This document shows positions 33,945-44,889 of a stretch of 64,000 nt of DNA, piece by piece. The DNA comes from Anodontia alba (taxonomy: Eukaryota > Mollusca > Bivalvia > Lucinida > Lucinidae), in the NCBI GenBank assembly GCA_964016985.1, contig OZ024826.1, positions 70,400,768 to 70,464,767 on the forward strand, given 5' to 3'. Position 1 is the stretch's first letter. Every line of letters starts with the position of its first letter. Position numbers and translations under genes: made by a program. The notes beneath the pieces are model-generated. The model searched no databases. It saw nothing but the letters and a program-made list of their open reading frames with translations, and was not told the origin of the DNA.

Positions 33945-34530
33945 CACACGTTTATTTAATAAATAAATACATAAATAAATAATAAAGATATACTTTAAAG
34001 TAACAAACTAATATTTATACAAATAATTTTAATCTACCCTCCGAATAAATTATGTTTGCGATATACTTGTTATCCCCCAAAAATATTTATAACCCTTTAA
34101 AAAGCCACTTAAATACATAAGCAAAAACATAAATATTTTAACAATGGAACAAACCAATTTATCTTTTCCAAAATGTTTGTTATCCCCCAAAAATATTTAT
34201 AACCCTTCAGAAGGTCACTTAAATGCATAAATGAAAGAAATAAATTTATAAATAAAAAAACGTCCAATCTACCCTTTAAATTAATCAATTTTCAAAATTA
34301 CGTCTTATTCCTTCAAAATATTTATTACCCTTCAGAAGCTCTTACATAATTCAAGAAAGAAAGAAATAAAGAAAAACAAAACAAATAGAATTATATAAAT
34401 ATTTTAAGAATGAAAGAAACAAATTAATAAATTAATAAACATTTTAAATAAGCACTCCAAATAAGTCAATATTCCAAAGTATCTGTTGTCCACACAAAAA
34501 TATTGATTACCCTTCAGGAGGCCTCTTTAC
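33945..34530. repeat. ~120-bp AT-rich tandem repeat, about four diverged units
   Basis: GTTATCCCCCAAAAATATTT, TATAACCCTTCAGAAGGTCA and ACATAAATATTTTAA recur near 34068, 34189, 34310 and 34487. The left edge is an (AAAT)n-like tract. Confidence 0.75.
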
Positions 34531-34679
34531 TAACCCCGGCTGGTAATTTATAACCCCCTCTTTAGCACGTGCCTTTTATCTGCCTTGCATAGCCCCTAAG
34601 TAGGGGAAAAACAAACATTAGTGAGTGGTACCACTTTTGGCCTCATTTTGGCTGTTTAAAATAAAAACCTAAAAAGTTG

Positions 34680-35045
34680 TCTTTGAAAACAAAGAACACA
34701 TTACAGAAAGAAAATGGCAGTCGGTTTTAGTGAGACTCTTCATATGCAGTAATGAAGTTTGCAACACTGCTTACGCCCTCTAGCGTATACATGAGCAGAA
34801 CTCTATTTTCAAAGATACAACAATGAGCCCAATGACCACAAAGGTAATGAAAATATAATCTGTACTATGGTGAAGTACGGGGAGACGTTCTACGGCCGCC
34901 ACACGGCACTAACGCCAGCTGCAGTGAGGTAAAATGAAACTCTAAAAGGTTGCCTTTTAAAACAAAGAGCACGTTACAGATAGAAAATGGGAGTCTCGGT
35001 TTTACTGAGACTTTTCATAAGCAGTAATGAAGTTTGCAACACTGC
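34680..35045 (-). repeat. Hairpin-bearing dispersed repeat, about 1.4 units, breaking the 250-bp array
   Basis: The complement shows one full unit and a partial second one joined at GTAAAATGAAACTC / AAGGTTGCCTTTT, the same junction type seen in other copies. The arms GAGTCTC-like/GAGACTC surround CGGTTTTACT. Directly after CAACACTGCT the ~250-bp repeat resumes with CCAAAGTAGGTCATATGTG, matching 33570. Confidence 0.8.
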
Positions 35046-35205
35046 TCCAAAGTAGGTCATATGTGATAGTGACCTTAAATGTTTACATGTTCTTTAATTG
35101 AACCTAAAATTGGACACCTTTAGCATCACACAGAAATTTTATTAGAGTTTGCAACTTTATTACAAAACGGTTTGCAATGCCAATTTCAAACCTCTTATAA
35201 TTTCA
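35046..35205. repeat. Resumed fragment of the ~250-bp repeat
   Basis: CCAAAGTAGGTCATATGTGA, GACACCTTTAGCATCA and ACAAAACGGTTTGCAATGCC match blocks at 33570-33690. Confidence 0.75.
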
Positions 35206-35800
35206 TTAAGTTATTAATAACTGTATTAATAATCAAGATAAAGAAATAATTGCAGTCAGTTCCTATGCCGACAAAGGTTATATATACGACCAAAAATGCA
35301 TAAATAATTCGAGACAGCTTGCACCACATAAGTTTGTTAATAACAGATGAAGAAACATTTATAGCCAAGTGCTGTACCACAAAGGTTTATTATTGACCGA
35401 CGATATACCAGCGATGGTGTAGGAACTATCTTCAACTCTTTGGTATCTTTTGTTGATAAATCTTTGGTATTTTTGGTACGATAACCATTCTAAATGGGTA
35501 ACTTTTTTTTTCCTAAATACGTATCGACATTTAAATTGCATATACCAGGACATTATCACAACTCATGTAAACATACCAGTGTACAGAGAACCGAAGAATT
35601 CTACAGAAGCATCATAACAACAGTATATATAAAATCAAGCATCTTTGCAACACTAGAAGATAAGTGTCCTAACGGCTAATACGATTTTGATACGTTGACC
35701 TCAGATTCATTCTATATATTCGATTAAACACTTTAACTATAAGTGTTAGCTGTAAACATCACTTTAACGTCACTTTAGCTAAATGGAACCTTTAAAACCA
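35206..35800. other. No gene recognised
   Basis: AT-rich sequence with short open frames only. Confidence 0.5.
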
Positions 35801-35801
35801 A

Positions 35802-36002
35802 ATGTTATTGCGTTCTGGTCCTGTTATTGAACCACAAAACACTTATTTGATTGGGCATCTGTGGGATGAACTGGAAAGAAGAGTACGGAGGCGTCAGAAT
35901 ATTCCCACCACTCTTGCTCAGTTGAGAAATGCCTTGTTAGAAGATTGGAATATCAGTCCAGTGAGGAGGATCAATGCATTTATGAACACAATGCAGAGAT
36001 GA
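35802..36002 (+). pseudogene. C-terminal fragment of a second Tc1-like transposase
   Basis: The 66-codon frame carries HLWDELERRVRRRQN, LAQLRNALLEDWN and a final MNTMQRR-like segment, the C-terminal signature of Tc1-type transposases after the third catalytic residue. The catalytic motif that should read NPIEH is altered to YLIGH, losing the Glu. No N-terminal half is present and no inverted ends are seen. It is a different lineage from the 20.4 kb copy (RRVRRRQN against RRGRKRVN). Confidence 0.8.
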
Positions 36003-36294
36003 AGAAGGGTGGTAATAGTAGTGGGGGAGGGGCCACACCAGGTACTGATTAATTCAGGTGAATTTCATTTACAGTCCATTCCAATGCGCTCAAATTACTG
36101 ACGAGTTTTCAGTCACAAACTAATAAAACTTTGGAAATATTTTGATAAAGGTGTTGCTTTAATACAATAAAATAAATATATGCCTGTTCAAACATTATTT
36201 TAATTTTTCATAAAAGTTTACCTTGCGTTGCATCTTTTTTTCACTTCAGTAAAGGTACTTTGGAGCTGCATCAGAATTAAGGTAGAGGTTTCAT

Positions 36295-36510
36295 GCGAGT
36301 AACACTAGTTTAAGCCACCCCTTGTCCCAGTAGTTTTCCTACTGACCGTTCCCAGGCGGTTCATCTGATGGAGTTCTTCTTTGTGCGTCGGTGGTTTCAT
36401 ATGTTTGTATGTTTGTTTTGTCATTACCTCATCTTCTGTTGGTTTCTCGGGAAGGCTGTACTTCGTGACTGTAGCATTTCCTGGGTATCTTCACAGATGT
36501 TTTTCAGTGT
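36295..36510 (+). repeat. C-tract/core family member
   Basis: TACTGACCGTTCCCAGGCGG at about 36342 is the core. Downstream, GGGAAGGCTGTACTTCGTGA and TTCCTGGGTATCTTCA match the segment also at 46465-46505 and, diverged and inverted, at 26222-26290. Confidence 0.65.
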
Positions 36511-36745
36511 CAAACCCCAGAAATTATCTGCGCATTTTTCATTCAGATCCAGTTTGGAGAATTAAAATATGCAGAATGGAGAAACTTCTTTTTATTTTCT
36601 TTTAATTTGGCTAAATTTGGCAATCACATATAAAGAATTTGTTCATTTTACACCATCTGCATAATGTTGAATAAACGCTACAAAGGTCGCTCTTGAAAAG
36701 TTCTACCATCGTTCGTGTACGTAAATGCGACACACATATTTTTCA

Positions 36746-36746
<1 letters not shown>

Positions 36747-36827
<81 letters not shown>

Positions 36828-36842
36828 GTATATATGTATGTA
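36747..36842. repeat. (TA)n microsatellite
   Basis: A long uninterrupted TA tract ending in TATATGTATATATG variants. Being self-complementary, it can extrude as a cruciform. Confidence 0.95.
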
Positions 36843-36884
36843 CTCTTGAATATTTTCTTTCACCACAAATTATTTCAAACGTCC

Positions 36885-38234
36885 ACGCTTTTATAGACTA
36901 GATACGAAATAAGTTTACGGACAGACTAGACAAAAGACCGCGCTGTTATAGTCCAGATACGGAATATATAAACAAGTTTGTGGACAGATTAGTCAAAACT
37001 ACCAATCAAAAGACCGCGCTATTATAGTAGAGAAATGGAATAGTTATTAAGCAAGTTTACGGAGAGATTAGCCAGTCTATATTTAACGGAAATGGAATAT
37101 ATATAAAGCACTTTTACTAAGAGATTAGACAATATATAGCTAACAATTCAAAGACCGCGCTATTATAGTCAAGAAAAGGAATATATAAACTAGTTTACGG
37201 ACAGATTAGCCAATCTTTAGCTACAATCAAAAGACTGCACTGTTATAGTCCAGATATGAAATATATAAACATGTTCATGAAAAAATTAGTCATTCTATAG
37301 CTAACAATCAAAAGACCGCGCTATTATAGTCCAGAAATGGAATATCTATTAAACAATTTTACGGAGAGAGTTGCCAATCTATAGCTAACACCGCAAAGAC
37401 TGTGATATTGTAGTCCACAAATGGAATCCATAAATAATTTACAGACAGCCAATCTATAGCTAAAAATCAAAAGACTGCGCTGTTATAGCCCAGATTTAAA
37501 ATACATAATTATGTTCACGGATAGATTAGTCAATATATAGCTAGAAATTAAAGGACAGCGCTATTACAGACCACATATAAAATACACAAATATGTTTACG
37601 CAAAGATTAGTCATTCTATAGCTAACAATCAAAACACCATGTTATCATAGTCCAGATATGAAATACATAAACATGTTTACGGAGCGATTAGTCAATCTAT
37701 AGCTAACAATAAAAAACGCGCTATTATAGTCCAGACATGGAAGCCCTTTACGGAGAAATTAGCCAATCTACAGCTAACAATCAAAAGAGCGCGCTATTAT
37801 AGTCCAGAAATGGAATATATAAACATAATTACAGACAGATAAGCAAGTCTATAGCTATCAATCACAATACACCACTGTTTTAGTCCAGTTATGAAATATA
37901 TTCATAAACGTGTTTACGGAGAGATAATAAATCTATAGCTAACGGTCAAAATATCGCGGTATTATTGTCCAGAAATGGAATTATATATTTAGTAATTTTA
38001 TGGAGAGATTAGCCAATCTATAGCTAACTATCGAAATACCACACTATTATAGCCCAGATATGAAATACATAAACATGTTTACAGAGAGATTAATCAATCT
38101 GTAGGTAATAATCAAAAAACAGCGTTATTATAGTCCAGAAATGGAATATTAAGCATTTTACTTACAGATTAGCCAATCTGTAGCTAACAGTCAAACAACC
38201 GTGCTATCATAGTCTAGAAATGGAAAATATAAAC
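36885..38234. repeat. ~80-bp satellite, about 17 copies
   Basis: Unit landmarks are TATAAACAAGTTTACGGA, GAGATTAGCCAATCTATAGC, TAACAATCAAAAGACC and GCGCTATTATAGTCCAGA. Copies diverge moderately. The satellite breaks at AAC (38232-38234) and resumes at AACAAGTTTACAGC (42144), showing that 38235-42143 was inserted into it. Confidence 0.9.
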
Positions 38235-39236
38235 TAGAGGCCCCAGTGGGCCAGAAATCGCTAACCTGGATTCGGCGAATCATGATCTGTTACATTGTGC
38301 CTTGGTTCCTATCTTGCCTGTCAGATCAGATTGCCTTTAGCAATTCTAAATCTGCATGTTGTATTGATGCCTCCCATTAAACCTCTGAACAGCTCAATCC
38401 GACTTAGGATTCAGGAGATGATATTGATGCAGAGTGGACGGTGTTGTGAACAAGATACTGTCTTTTATTCTATGATATCGGAACGAAATAATTTTAACCA
38501 TTTCGAATCTCTTAATGTCGTCCAAATGCCTCTTATCATGTTTCGGCTCAATCCTTCTTACCGTTTAGGAGCAGATGTGGTCTGAAATAGTTTAAAGATG
38601 GCCGTCATCTTGGATATTGGAACTGAACGATTTTAGCAATTGTGAATCTCCATGTCACCCCGATACCCTCCCCCACCACACCCCATCCCTCTCCTCCCCA
38701 TAAAGTTTCGGCTTAATACGACTTACGGTTTTGAAGGAGATGTGGTTTAATGAACTTCAAGATGGCAGACATCTTGGATATCAGAACAGAACCCATAAAG
38801 TTTCAGCTGAATCCCACTTAAGGATTGGGAGATGCGGTTTGAAGAATTTCAAGATGGCTGTTATGGCGGCCATTTCGGATAGCAGAAAGGAACGTTCTTA
38901 GCAAATCTGAATCTGCATGTCGCCCCAATGCCTCCCATCAACTTGCAGCTCAATCCGACTTACCGTGCGGTAACAGAAGTGGTTTCAAGATTTTCAAGAT
39001 GGTCGCCATAGTGGCCATCTTATACATGGGAACAAAATGCCCTTAGCAATTCTAAATCTCCTTGTTGCTCCGGTGCCTTCCACCAAGTTTCGGCTCAATC
39101 CGACTTACCGTTCGGCAGCATATAACAAATGAAGAATTTCAAGATGGCCGCCCTGGCGGTCATTTTGGATAGCGTAACAAAACGATTTTAACAACTCCAT
39201 TTCACCCCAATACCTCTCATGAAGTTTTAGCTCCAT

Positions 39237-41135
39237 GTTAACATTAGCAATATCCTGAACCATAAGAAAGTGACTTCAACCATACCAGCTTACTTCAAAA
39301 ACCAGAGCCCACCTATCATCTCCTACAGTTATTCGTCTCCCATTGCACCTAAAATTTTCAATTACAAAAACGTGCTACAAGAGCTAAATACTGAGAACAT
39401 TACTCGAAACCCCTCAGAGTGTTCCTGTAAAGCATCGGAGTTCTGTTATATTCCAGCCGGTCACGTCATAACAGGTGACCTCAATATAGTCAGGATTAGC
39501 AAACTCAGGGACATTCTTTCCAAAGGCCCTAAATATAGGGAACCCAGGTCTTTTACTTGGAAACAAAATTCTAAATTAATATTGGATTCTGTTGAAGAAT
39601 ATGCACGACGCTGGGCCAAGAAAGAGGACGTAGAAGTTGACACACTGTCTGAATGGGTTAAATCGGTAATGTCCTTGGTAAACAGACGTGTCTCAGTACT
39701 CAGCAGAACCATGTCTCGCCGACATGAATCGGTGTTTGACGATCAAGATGTTGCTGCTGAGTTAGCTGAAATCCATGAGAAGTTTGTCGTTGTTCCAGCC
39801 GACAAGGCATCTAACAACATTGTGTTTGTTTTCAAAACACACTATATAAACTGCTTAATGGAAGAGCTTGGTATGAGTACCATGACCGGAAACCCTACAT
39901 ATAATCTTACTGCTATGTCCAAGGAGGAAATTCTACAAAACCACCATTCGGTGATGCTGACATTTGGAATTTCCCTCCCAGAGGAAGATATTGACCTTCC
40001 CAAACTATACTGGATTCCTAAACTTCACAAGAATCCGTACATGCAGAGATATATTGCTGGTTCAGCTAAGTGCTCAACCAAGCCTCTTTCTCAGATTCTA
40101 ACACGAATACTAACCGCAGTTAAAGAAGGCCTTCAGAAGTATTGTGACACTGCATATGCCAGAAGTGGTGTTAATCAGATGTGGATCCTGAAAAACTCCA
40201 AAGAGCTCTTAGAAAACCTAAAGGCACAATCTCTTCATTCCGTCTACAGTATAAAATCTTTCGATTTCTCTACTCTTTACACTACTATTCCTCATGATAA
40301 ATTGAAATCTAAATTAAAGGCAATTATCAACCAGTGTTTCTTCCACAAGAATGGTAACCGTCGATTTCAGTATGTTGTCATTGGCTACAAAGACACATAC
40401 TTCATTCGGGATCACTCTGATGCACCACAAAAATACTCAGATGCAGATGTCATTAAGATGCTGGAATATCTAATCGACAATATTTTTGTGGAGTTCGGCG
40501 GTCGGATATTTCAACAAACAATCGGCATATCGATGGGTACTAATTGTGCACCGTTACTTGCCGACTTGTTTTTATACTCGTATGAGGCGGAGTTTGTACA
40601 AAGTCTCCTCCAAGCAGGCAAGAAACACCTCGCACAACAATTCAATTTCACCTACAGATATACAGATGATGTATTGTCTCTGAAAAACACAAAATTTGCA
40701 GAGTATTTAGAATTCATCTACCCACGTAAACTTGAAATAAAGGAAACAACGGAGACTTCAGCCTCCTCCTCATACTTGGATTGTTATCTCTACATCGACA
40801 ATGGAAAGCTTACTACTAGGCTTTACGACAAACGGGATGACTTCAATTTTCCCATCGTTAACTTTCCTTTCCTGAGCAGTAATATCCCTTCTGCACCAGC
40901 ATACGGCGTTTACGTTTCACAGTTAATCCGTTATGCCAGAACTTGTTCAAATTATCAGGACTTCATGGAGCGTGGGAAAGTGCTCACTCAAAAGTTGTTG
41001 AGCCAGGGGTATCAAAAAACCAAACTGGTAGCAACACTTAAGAAGTTCTATGGGAGACATCATGATCTAGTCAATCCCTACAATGTGGCAGTGTCCAGAA
41101 TTGTTTCTGATGTTTTTGCCAGTGGCGCGCCATAA
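39237..41135 (+). CDS. Penelope-like reverse transcriptase, open frame, 5'-truncated
   Basis: The frame enters already open and has no early ATG; the first in-frame Met is residue 134, counting from the Val codon at 39270. Conserved points: a cysteine-containing segment CSCKASEFCY (51-60) followed by GHVITGDLNI; VVPADKA (174-180), like the DKG motif of Penelope-like elements; LYWIPKLHKNP (246-256); FDFSTLYTTIP (331-341) with the first catalytic Asp; GISMGTNCAPLLADLF (419-434); YRYTDD (462-467) with the catalytic Asp pair; then LYDKRDDFNFPIVNFPF. All three catalytic aspartates are present and there is no internal stop. No GIY-YIG endonuclease follows the RT. Since some Penelope-like groups carry that domain N-terminally, it may have been lost by truncation. 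LINE-type or telomerase RT is less likely given the ADKA and GISMGTNCAP pattern. Confidence 0.85.
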   Translation, partial: VNISNILNHKKVTSTIPAYFKNQSPPIISYSYSSPIAPKIFNYKNVLQELNTENITRNPSECSCKASEFCYIPAGHVITGDLNIVRISKLRDILSKGPKYREPRSFTWKQNSKLILDSVEEYARRWAKKEDVEVDTLSEWVKSVMSLVNRRVSVLSRTMSRRHESVFDDQDVAAELAEIHEKFVVVPADKASNNIVFVFKTHYINCLMEELGMSTMTGNPTYNLTAMSKEEILQNHHSVMLTFGISLPEEDIDLPKLYWIPKLHKNPYMQRYIAGSAKCSTKPLSQILTRILTAVKEGLQKYCDTAYARSGVNQMWILKNSKELLENLKAQSLHSVYSIKSFDFSTLYTTIPHDKLKSKLKAIINQCFFHKNGNRRFQYVVIGYKDTYFIRDHSDAPQKYSDADVIKMLEYLIDNIFVEFGGRIFQQTIGISMGTNCAPLLADLFLYSYEAEFVQSLLQAGKKHLAQQFNFTYRYTDDVLSLKNTKFAEYLEFIYPRKLEIKETTETSASSSYLDCYLYIDNGKLTTRLYDKRDDFNFPIVNFPFLSSNIPSAPAYGVYVSQLIRYARTCSNYQDFMERGKVLTQKLLSQGYQKTKLVATLKKFYGRHHDLVNPYNVAVSRIVSDVFASGAP

Positions 41136-41361
41136 GTAGACTTCCCAAATGCCGGACATACGCTTCTACCGATATTTCCTTCGTTCAGGCCCATGGGCAT
41201 GGTGGGCGAAGCTTGCTTACCAAGTAATGCTTACTATCCGCGGACGCCTGATTACACCCTTTGTTCTGGGGTCCATGTCTGTTGGTCTGAACATTCTGAT
41301 TCGTCATTCGTTTATGGATTTATGACTTTGGATTACGGCTTTGGTACCATGACCGCAACTA
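39237..41361 (+). mobile_element. 5'-truncated Penelope-like retroelement insertion with CTCCAT duplication
   Basis: The ~145-bp array is broken at CTCCAT (39231-39236) and resumes at CTCCAT (41362-41367), where the undisturbed array has a CTCAATCCGACTT run. The six-base repeat fits a target duplication. Between lie the RT frame, open from its first base, and about 225 bp of 3' untranslated sequence. Absence of a start codon at the left edge indicates 5' truncation, common for target-primed retroelements. No poly-A tail and no LTR are seen. Confidence 0.8.
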
Positions 41362-42143
41362 CTCCATCCGACTTACCATTCGGAAGTAGATGTGGTTTGA
41401 AGACCATCTTGTATATCAGAAAGGAACGATTTTAGCGATTTTGAATCTCTATGTTGCATCCTATTAAGTTTTGGCTCAATTCCACACGGTTTTGGAGAAT
41501 TTCAAGATGGCCGCAATTCTAATTCTCAATGTTTCCCCCAATGCCTCCCACAAAGTTTCGGCTTTATCCGACTTACCGTGAGGGAGCAGACGTCGTTTGA
41601 AGATTATTAAGTTGGCCGCCATAGCGGCCATCCTGGGTATCGGAACAGACGATTTCAGCAGTTCTGAATTTCCATGTCGCTCTGATGCCTCCACAAAGTT
41701 TCAGCTAACACTGACTTACGGTTTGGGAGGAGATGTCGTTTGAAGAATTTCAAGATGGCCGTCATATCTGAGATATCGGAAAGGAAAGACTTTAGCAATT
41801 CTGAATCTCCATGTCGCTCCAGTGCATCCCAGCAAGTTTCGACTCTAAGCGTTCGGGAGCAGATGTGGTTTTGGTCTTTGACATCGGAACAGAACGATTT
41901 TAGCATTTCTGACTCTCCATGTCCCCTCAGTGCTTCTAATCAAGTTTCAGCTCAATCCAACTCAAGGTTCGGGAGGAGATATCGTTTGAACAATTTCAAG
42001 ATGGCTACTATGGCAGCCATCTTGGATATCGGAACAGAACAATTTTAGCAATTCTGGATCTGAAAATGATGGACGATGGGCGGACTCATATCAGACCACA
42101 AACCACGGCATTAGCTAACCTGAAGCAAAGCTCCAGTTGAGCT

Positions 42144-42205
42144 AACAAGTTTACAGCAAGATTAGTCAGTCTACATGTATAGCTGACAATCATATAGACC
42201 AGGTA
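42144..42205. repeat. Resumed fragment of the ~80-bp satellite
   Basis: AACAAGTTTACAGCAAGATT and AGTCAGTCTACATGTATAGC match the satellite unit of 36885-38234 and mark the right border of the element inserted in it. Confidence 0.8.
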
Positions 42206-42264
42206 AACAATTAAAGGATTTACTTCTTTTTCTAAATGAGCCAACGCACGACAAAATTACAATA

Positions 42265-42412
42265 AGGCCTGTGTGACCAGCAAAGACTCAGATCAGCCTG
42301 AATATCCACCCAGTATGCCTGGCAAGGGTTCTTGTTTATCCCTCTGGATAGCCCGGAAGCTGTAAAAGGCACATGCGATCAACGAAGACTCTGATCAGAC
42401 TACGCGGATGAA
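42265..42412 (+). repeat. Short dispersed repeat with GATCAG inverted core, copy 3
   Basis: CCTGTGTGACCAGCAAAGAC, TCAGATCAGCCTGAATATCC and AAGACTCTGATCAGACTACG form a longer inverted layout of the family seen at 31010 and 31400. Confidence 0.55.
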
Positions 42413-42557
42413 TAGAAAACAAAAGTCAGCTATGTTACAGTTACAAGACTGATAGCATGTTCCTGATGAGTCTTAAGGAGGCTGGATAACAGACGGATTT
42501 TCTAACATTTGTACTAAGCAGATAACTTTAGTAACTTTCGGTTTGCACACCAGGCCC

Positions 42558-42646
42558 CTTCTGAAAAGAGGTCTACTCTAAAAGGAAATACTTTGCTTCC
42601 AATGGGAAGCAAAGTCTTTTCTTTTGGAGTAGACCATTTTCAGAAG
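42558..42646. repeat. Long hairpin with ~43-bp arms
   Basis: CTTCTGAAAAGAGGTCTACT at the left pairs with AGTAGACCATTTTCAGAAG at the right, and ACTTTGCTTCC pairs with GGAAGCAAAGT around a three-base centre. A few mismatches lie within the arms. No repeat copy is seen elsewhere in the window. Confidence 0.85.
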
Positions 42647-42649
42647 AGA

Positions 42650-43250
42650 AAAATGTCTACATTTTAGGGAATAAATTTGTTCCCCAGTAGGGACGCAACT
42701 CTGTAAAAAATGGGTTCCCATTGCGAGATATAATGGTTGAAAATAAAAATCAGTGCGGTAACATTACTGCGATATATTTCGAATATTATTACGTCCTCAG
42801 ATCTTCCTTTATTCTTTCTTAATTCTTCCCTTTAAAGGTAAACATATTTTCAGAGAGGGTGTGGCGTGCGGAAAAATAAACAAGAAGTCATACATGTTAT
42901 CTCCCTTGCAAAAAAGGCAGAACATCTACAATGTGTAGCAAGTCTATTTAAATGTTTCGGTTTCGAAGACCATGCGTTTTATCTGTACCGCATCTCACAT
43001 TCACGAAGACTTAAAGAGAGAAAATCAGAAAACAACGTTTTTTAAGTGTGGTCAATTATTTCATTTCCTTTAGTATACGAAAATCATTCCATTCAACACG
43101 CAAACGCACACCGGCCCCAAATACAGAATCATGGGAAAAACAATGACAATTTGCAAACAATCCATTAAGTGGTTTTAGGACAATTTTGACACTTCCAAAT
43201 GGTGAATGTTCCAGGTCTTCAATATAGGTCAGGAACACAGACTGCTTAAC
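42650..43250. other. No gene recognised
   Basis: Nothing that I can support. Confidence 0.5.
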
Positions 43251-43251
43251 G

Positions 43252-43254
43252 CTC

Positions 43255-43313
<59 letters not shown>

Positions 43314-43338
43314 TACACACACACACACACACACACAA
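43252..43338. repeat. (CT)n followed by (CA)n microsatellite
   Basis: A CT tract passes directly into a CA tract with two CATA interruptions. Confidence 0.95.
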
Positions 43339-43339
43339 C

Positions 43340-44045
43340 GCAACAATTGAATCCGCGCGTGTACACCAGTGCACTGAAATTATTCATTTCTGAAACTTAA
43401 TACTGTTTGCTTGGTAAAGTTAATTGCAACAGTTGCATGCAATTCGTTAAGCGCTGGGGAAAAAGCGGTTTTCGAATATTTATAAATTAAATCTGTTCTC
43501 CTGCTACTGCTAATAAACTTCCGGACTAATTCCAATAAAACACAAGACAAAATATTTAGACGTAAACGTCTAAGTAAAGGCGCAAATTTTGTTCATGTTT
43601 ACTTAGAGATATGGGACAAGGGTATACTAAAGTTTAATAAAGTTTCAGTGTGACAGGTAAAAAAGAACAACAATGTATGCTTTTATTAAGCTTTATGAAA
43701 TTTCTTGATTGAAATGGAAATAAAATAGACATTAATCTGTTTATAACACAGTTTGTTATAAGATTGTTTTAGATATAGCCTGGTTCAAAGACTGATTCGA
43801 AATATGTATAGATTATATCAAAACTGATGGTTATTTTTTATAACATCTACATATTTTTGTTTAGATATAACAAGATTGTTTAGATAATACAGCTTATGCT
43901 TTGGATTCCAAAATTTGTGTTTTAAGCAGATTGTAATGTATAACATTTTTGATAAACCTATCGCCTCACAGGATAGTTCGCCTGAAGTCGACCTTTGACT
44001 TAATTGCGCCAATGACATTTTTCAAGTTCATCCCTGATCTTGAGA
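43340..44045. other. No gene recognised
   Basis: AT-rich DNA; the short open frames are featureless. Confidence 0.5.
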
Positions 44046-44046
44046 T

Positions 44047-44047
<1 letters not shown>

Positions 44048-44086
<39 letters not shown>
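44048..44086. repeat. (GT)n microsatellite
   Basis: Uninterrupted GT dinucleotides. Confidence 0.95.
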
Positions 44087-44089
44087 GGA

Positions 44090-44885
44090 GAAGAGGCGAG
44101 GGGATGCCTAAAGTTTGTATAAAATATCTATCATCCTACTTATCATGAACTGAATGACAATAAAGCCAGAACCAAATCTTTTAAGCGGGATACTTTAAAA
44201 CGCGGGATTAAAGTTCGGGAGTCGGGGTCAAAAGTCGAGACTAAATTGGACAATCGAATAATGGCACTAAACATGCACCTGTCGGGATAAAGTTCGGAGC
44301 ATGTGTAGAATATACCCTCTTCCTTACATGCATATACAATTTAGTCTTACTTTTCCCGTTCTGAACTGAAATATATACGACCATACCACACGATTCGGGG
44401 TCGGGACCAAAGTTTGCGGTATTGACGATGTCAAGCAATATGCGAATCCTAGTCATTTTGTGATCTCCACGAGATTTATTTTATATTGTATTATTTTAAA
44501 AAACATGCCAGAACTTAAATGTTACCAGATCTTATCTAGAAGCTTATTTTAGCATGCGTCAGATATGAATATGTTTGAACTTTTTAAGTATATGAATGGG
44601 TCCTTTTTTCAAAGTCGAAGTATATGAATGGAGTCGGTTTTCAGATTTTAGCATACAAATCTATACCAAAATCACCAGTAGATACTCCCCCACCACCCGA
44701 GGCGTGAGTTTTAAACACGAACTTTGTTTATAAGTTTTATGCTTATTCTTTAGACTCTTAACATCGAAATGTATATCACGGTTTATTTTATTCTGCCATT
44801 GTTTTCCGATATAGGAGCCTTTAGTTAGACCCAAGTCTGCTGCAGTAAAACCGGAAAATGAAATAAATCAACAACAACATAAACA
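44090..44885. other. No gene recognised
   Basis: Several GTCGGGA-like and AAAGTTCGGG-like words recur between 44180 and 44415, a weak local pattern. Nothing coding. Confidence 0.45.
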
Positions 44886-44889
44886 CAGA

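Larger units (their letters stand above)
38235..42143 (+). mobile_element. Tandem-repeat-cored non-autonomous element (Helentron/pearl-like), carrying an inserted RT
   Basis: Left edge TAGAGGCCCCAGTGGGCC holds a GGCCC/GGGCC palindrome; right edge TTAGCTAACCTG...CCAGTTGAGCT folds as an imperfect hairpin. GCTAACCTG occurs near both ends. No long terminal inverted repeat is seen. The core is an array of ~145-bp units with TTTCAAGATGGCCGCCAT, CATCTTGGATATCGGAACAG, TTTTAGCAATTCTGAATCTC and CAATCCGACTTACCGTTCGG, about six units left and five right of the RT insertion. AAC flanks both ends and the empty site would read TATAAACAAGTTT, the satellite consensus. Hairpin-ended, tandem-cored non-autonomous elements are known as pearl or Helentron-associated elements; assignment is inferred. 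Confidence 0.7.

Noticed and set aside
36678..36896. Open frames across the (TA)n tract
   Set aside because: The peptides come from a dinucleotide repeat on both strands.
43056..43400. Open frames over (CT)n(CA)n
   Set aside because: Low-complexity translation only.
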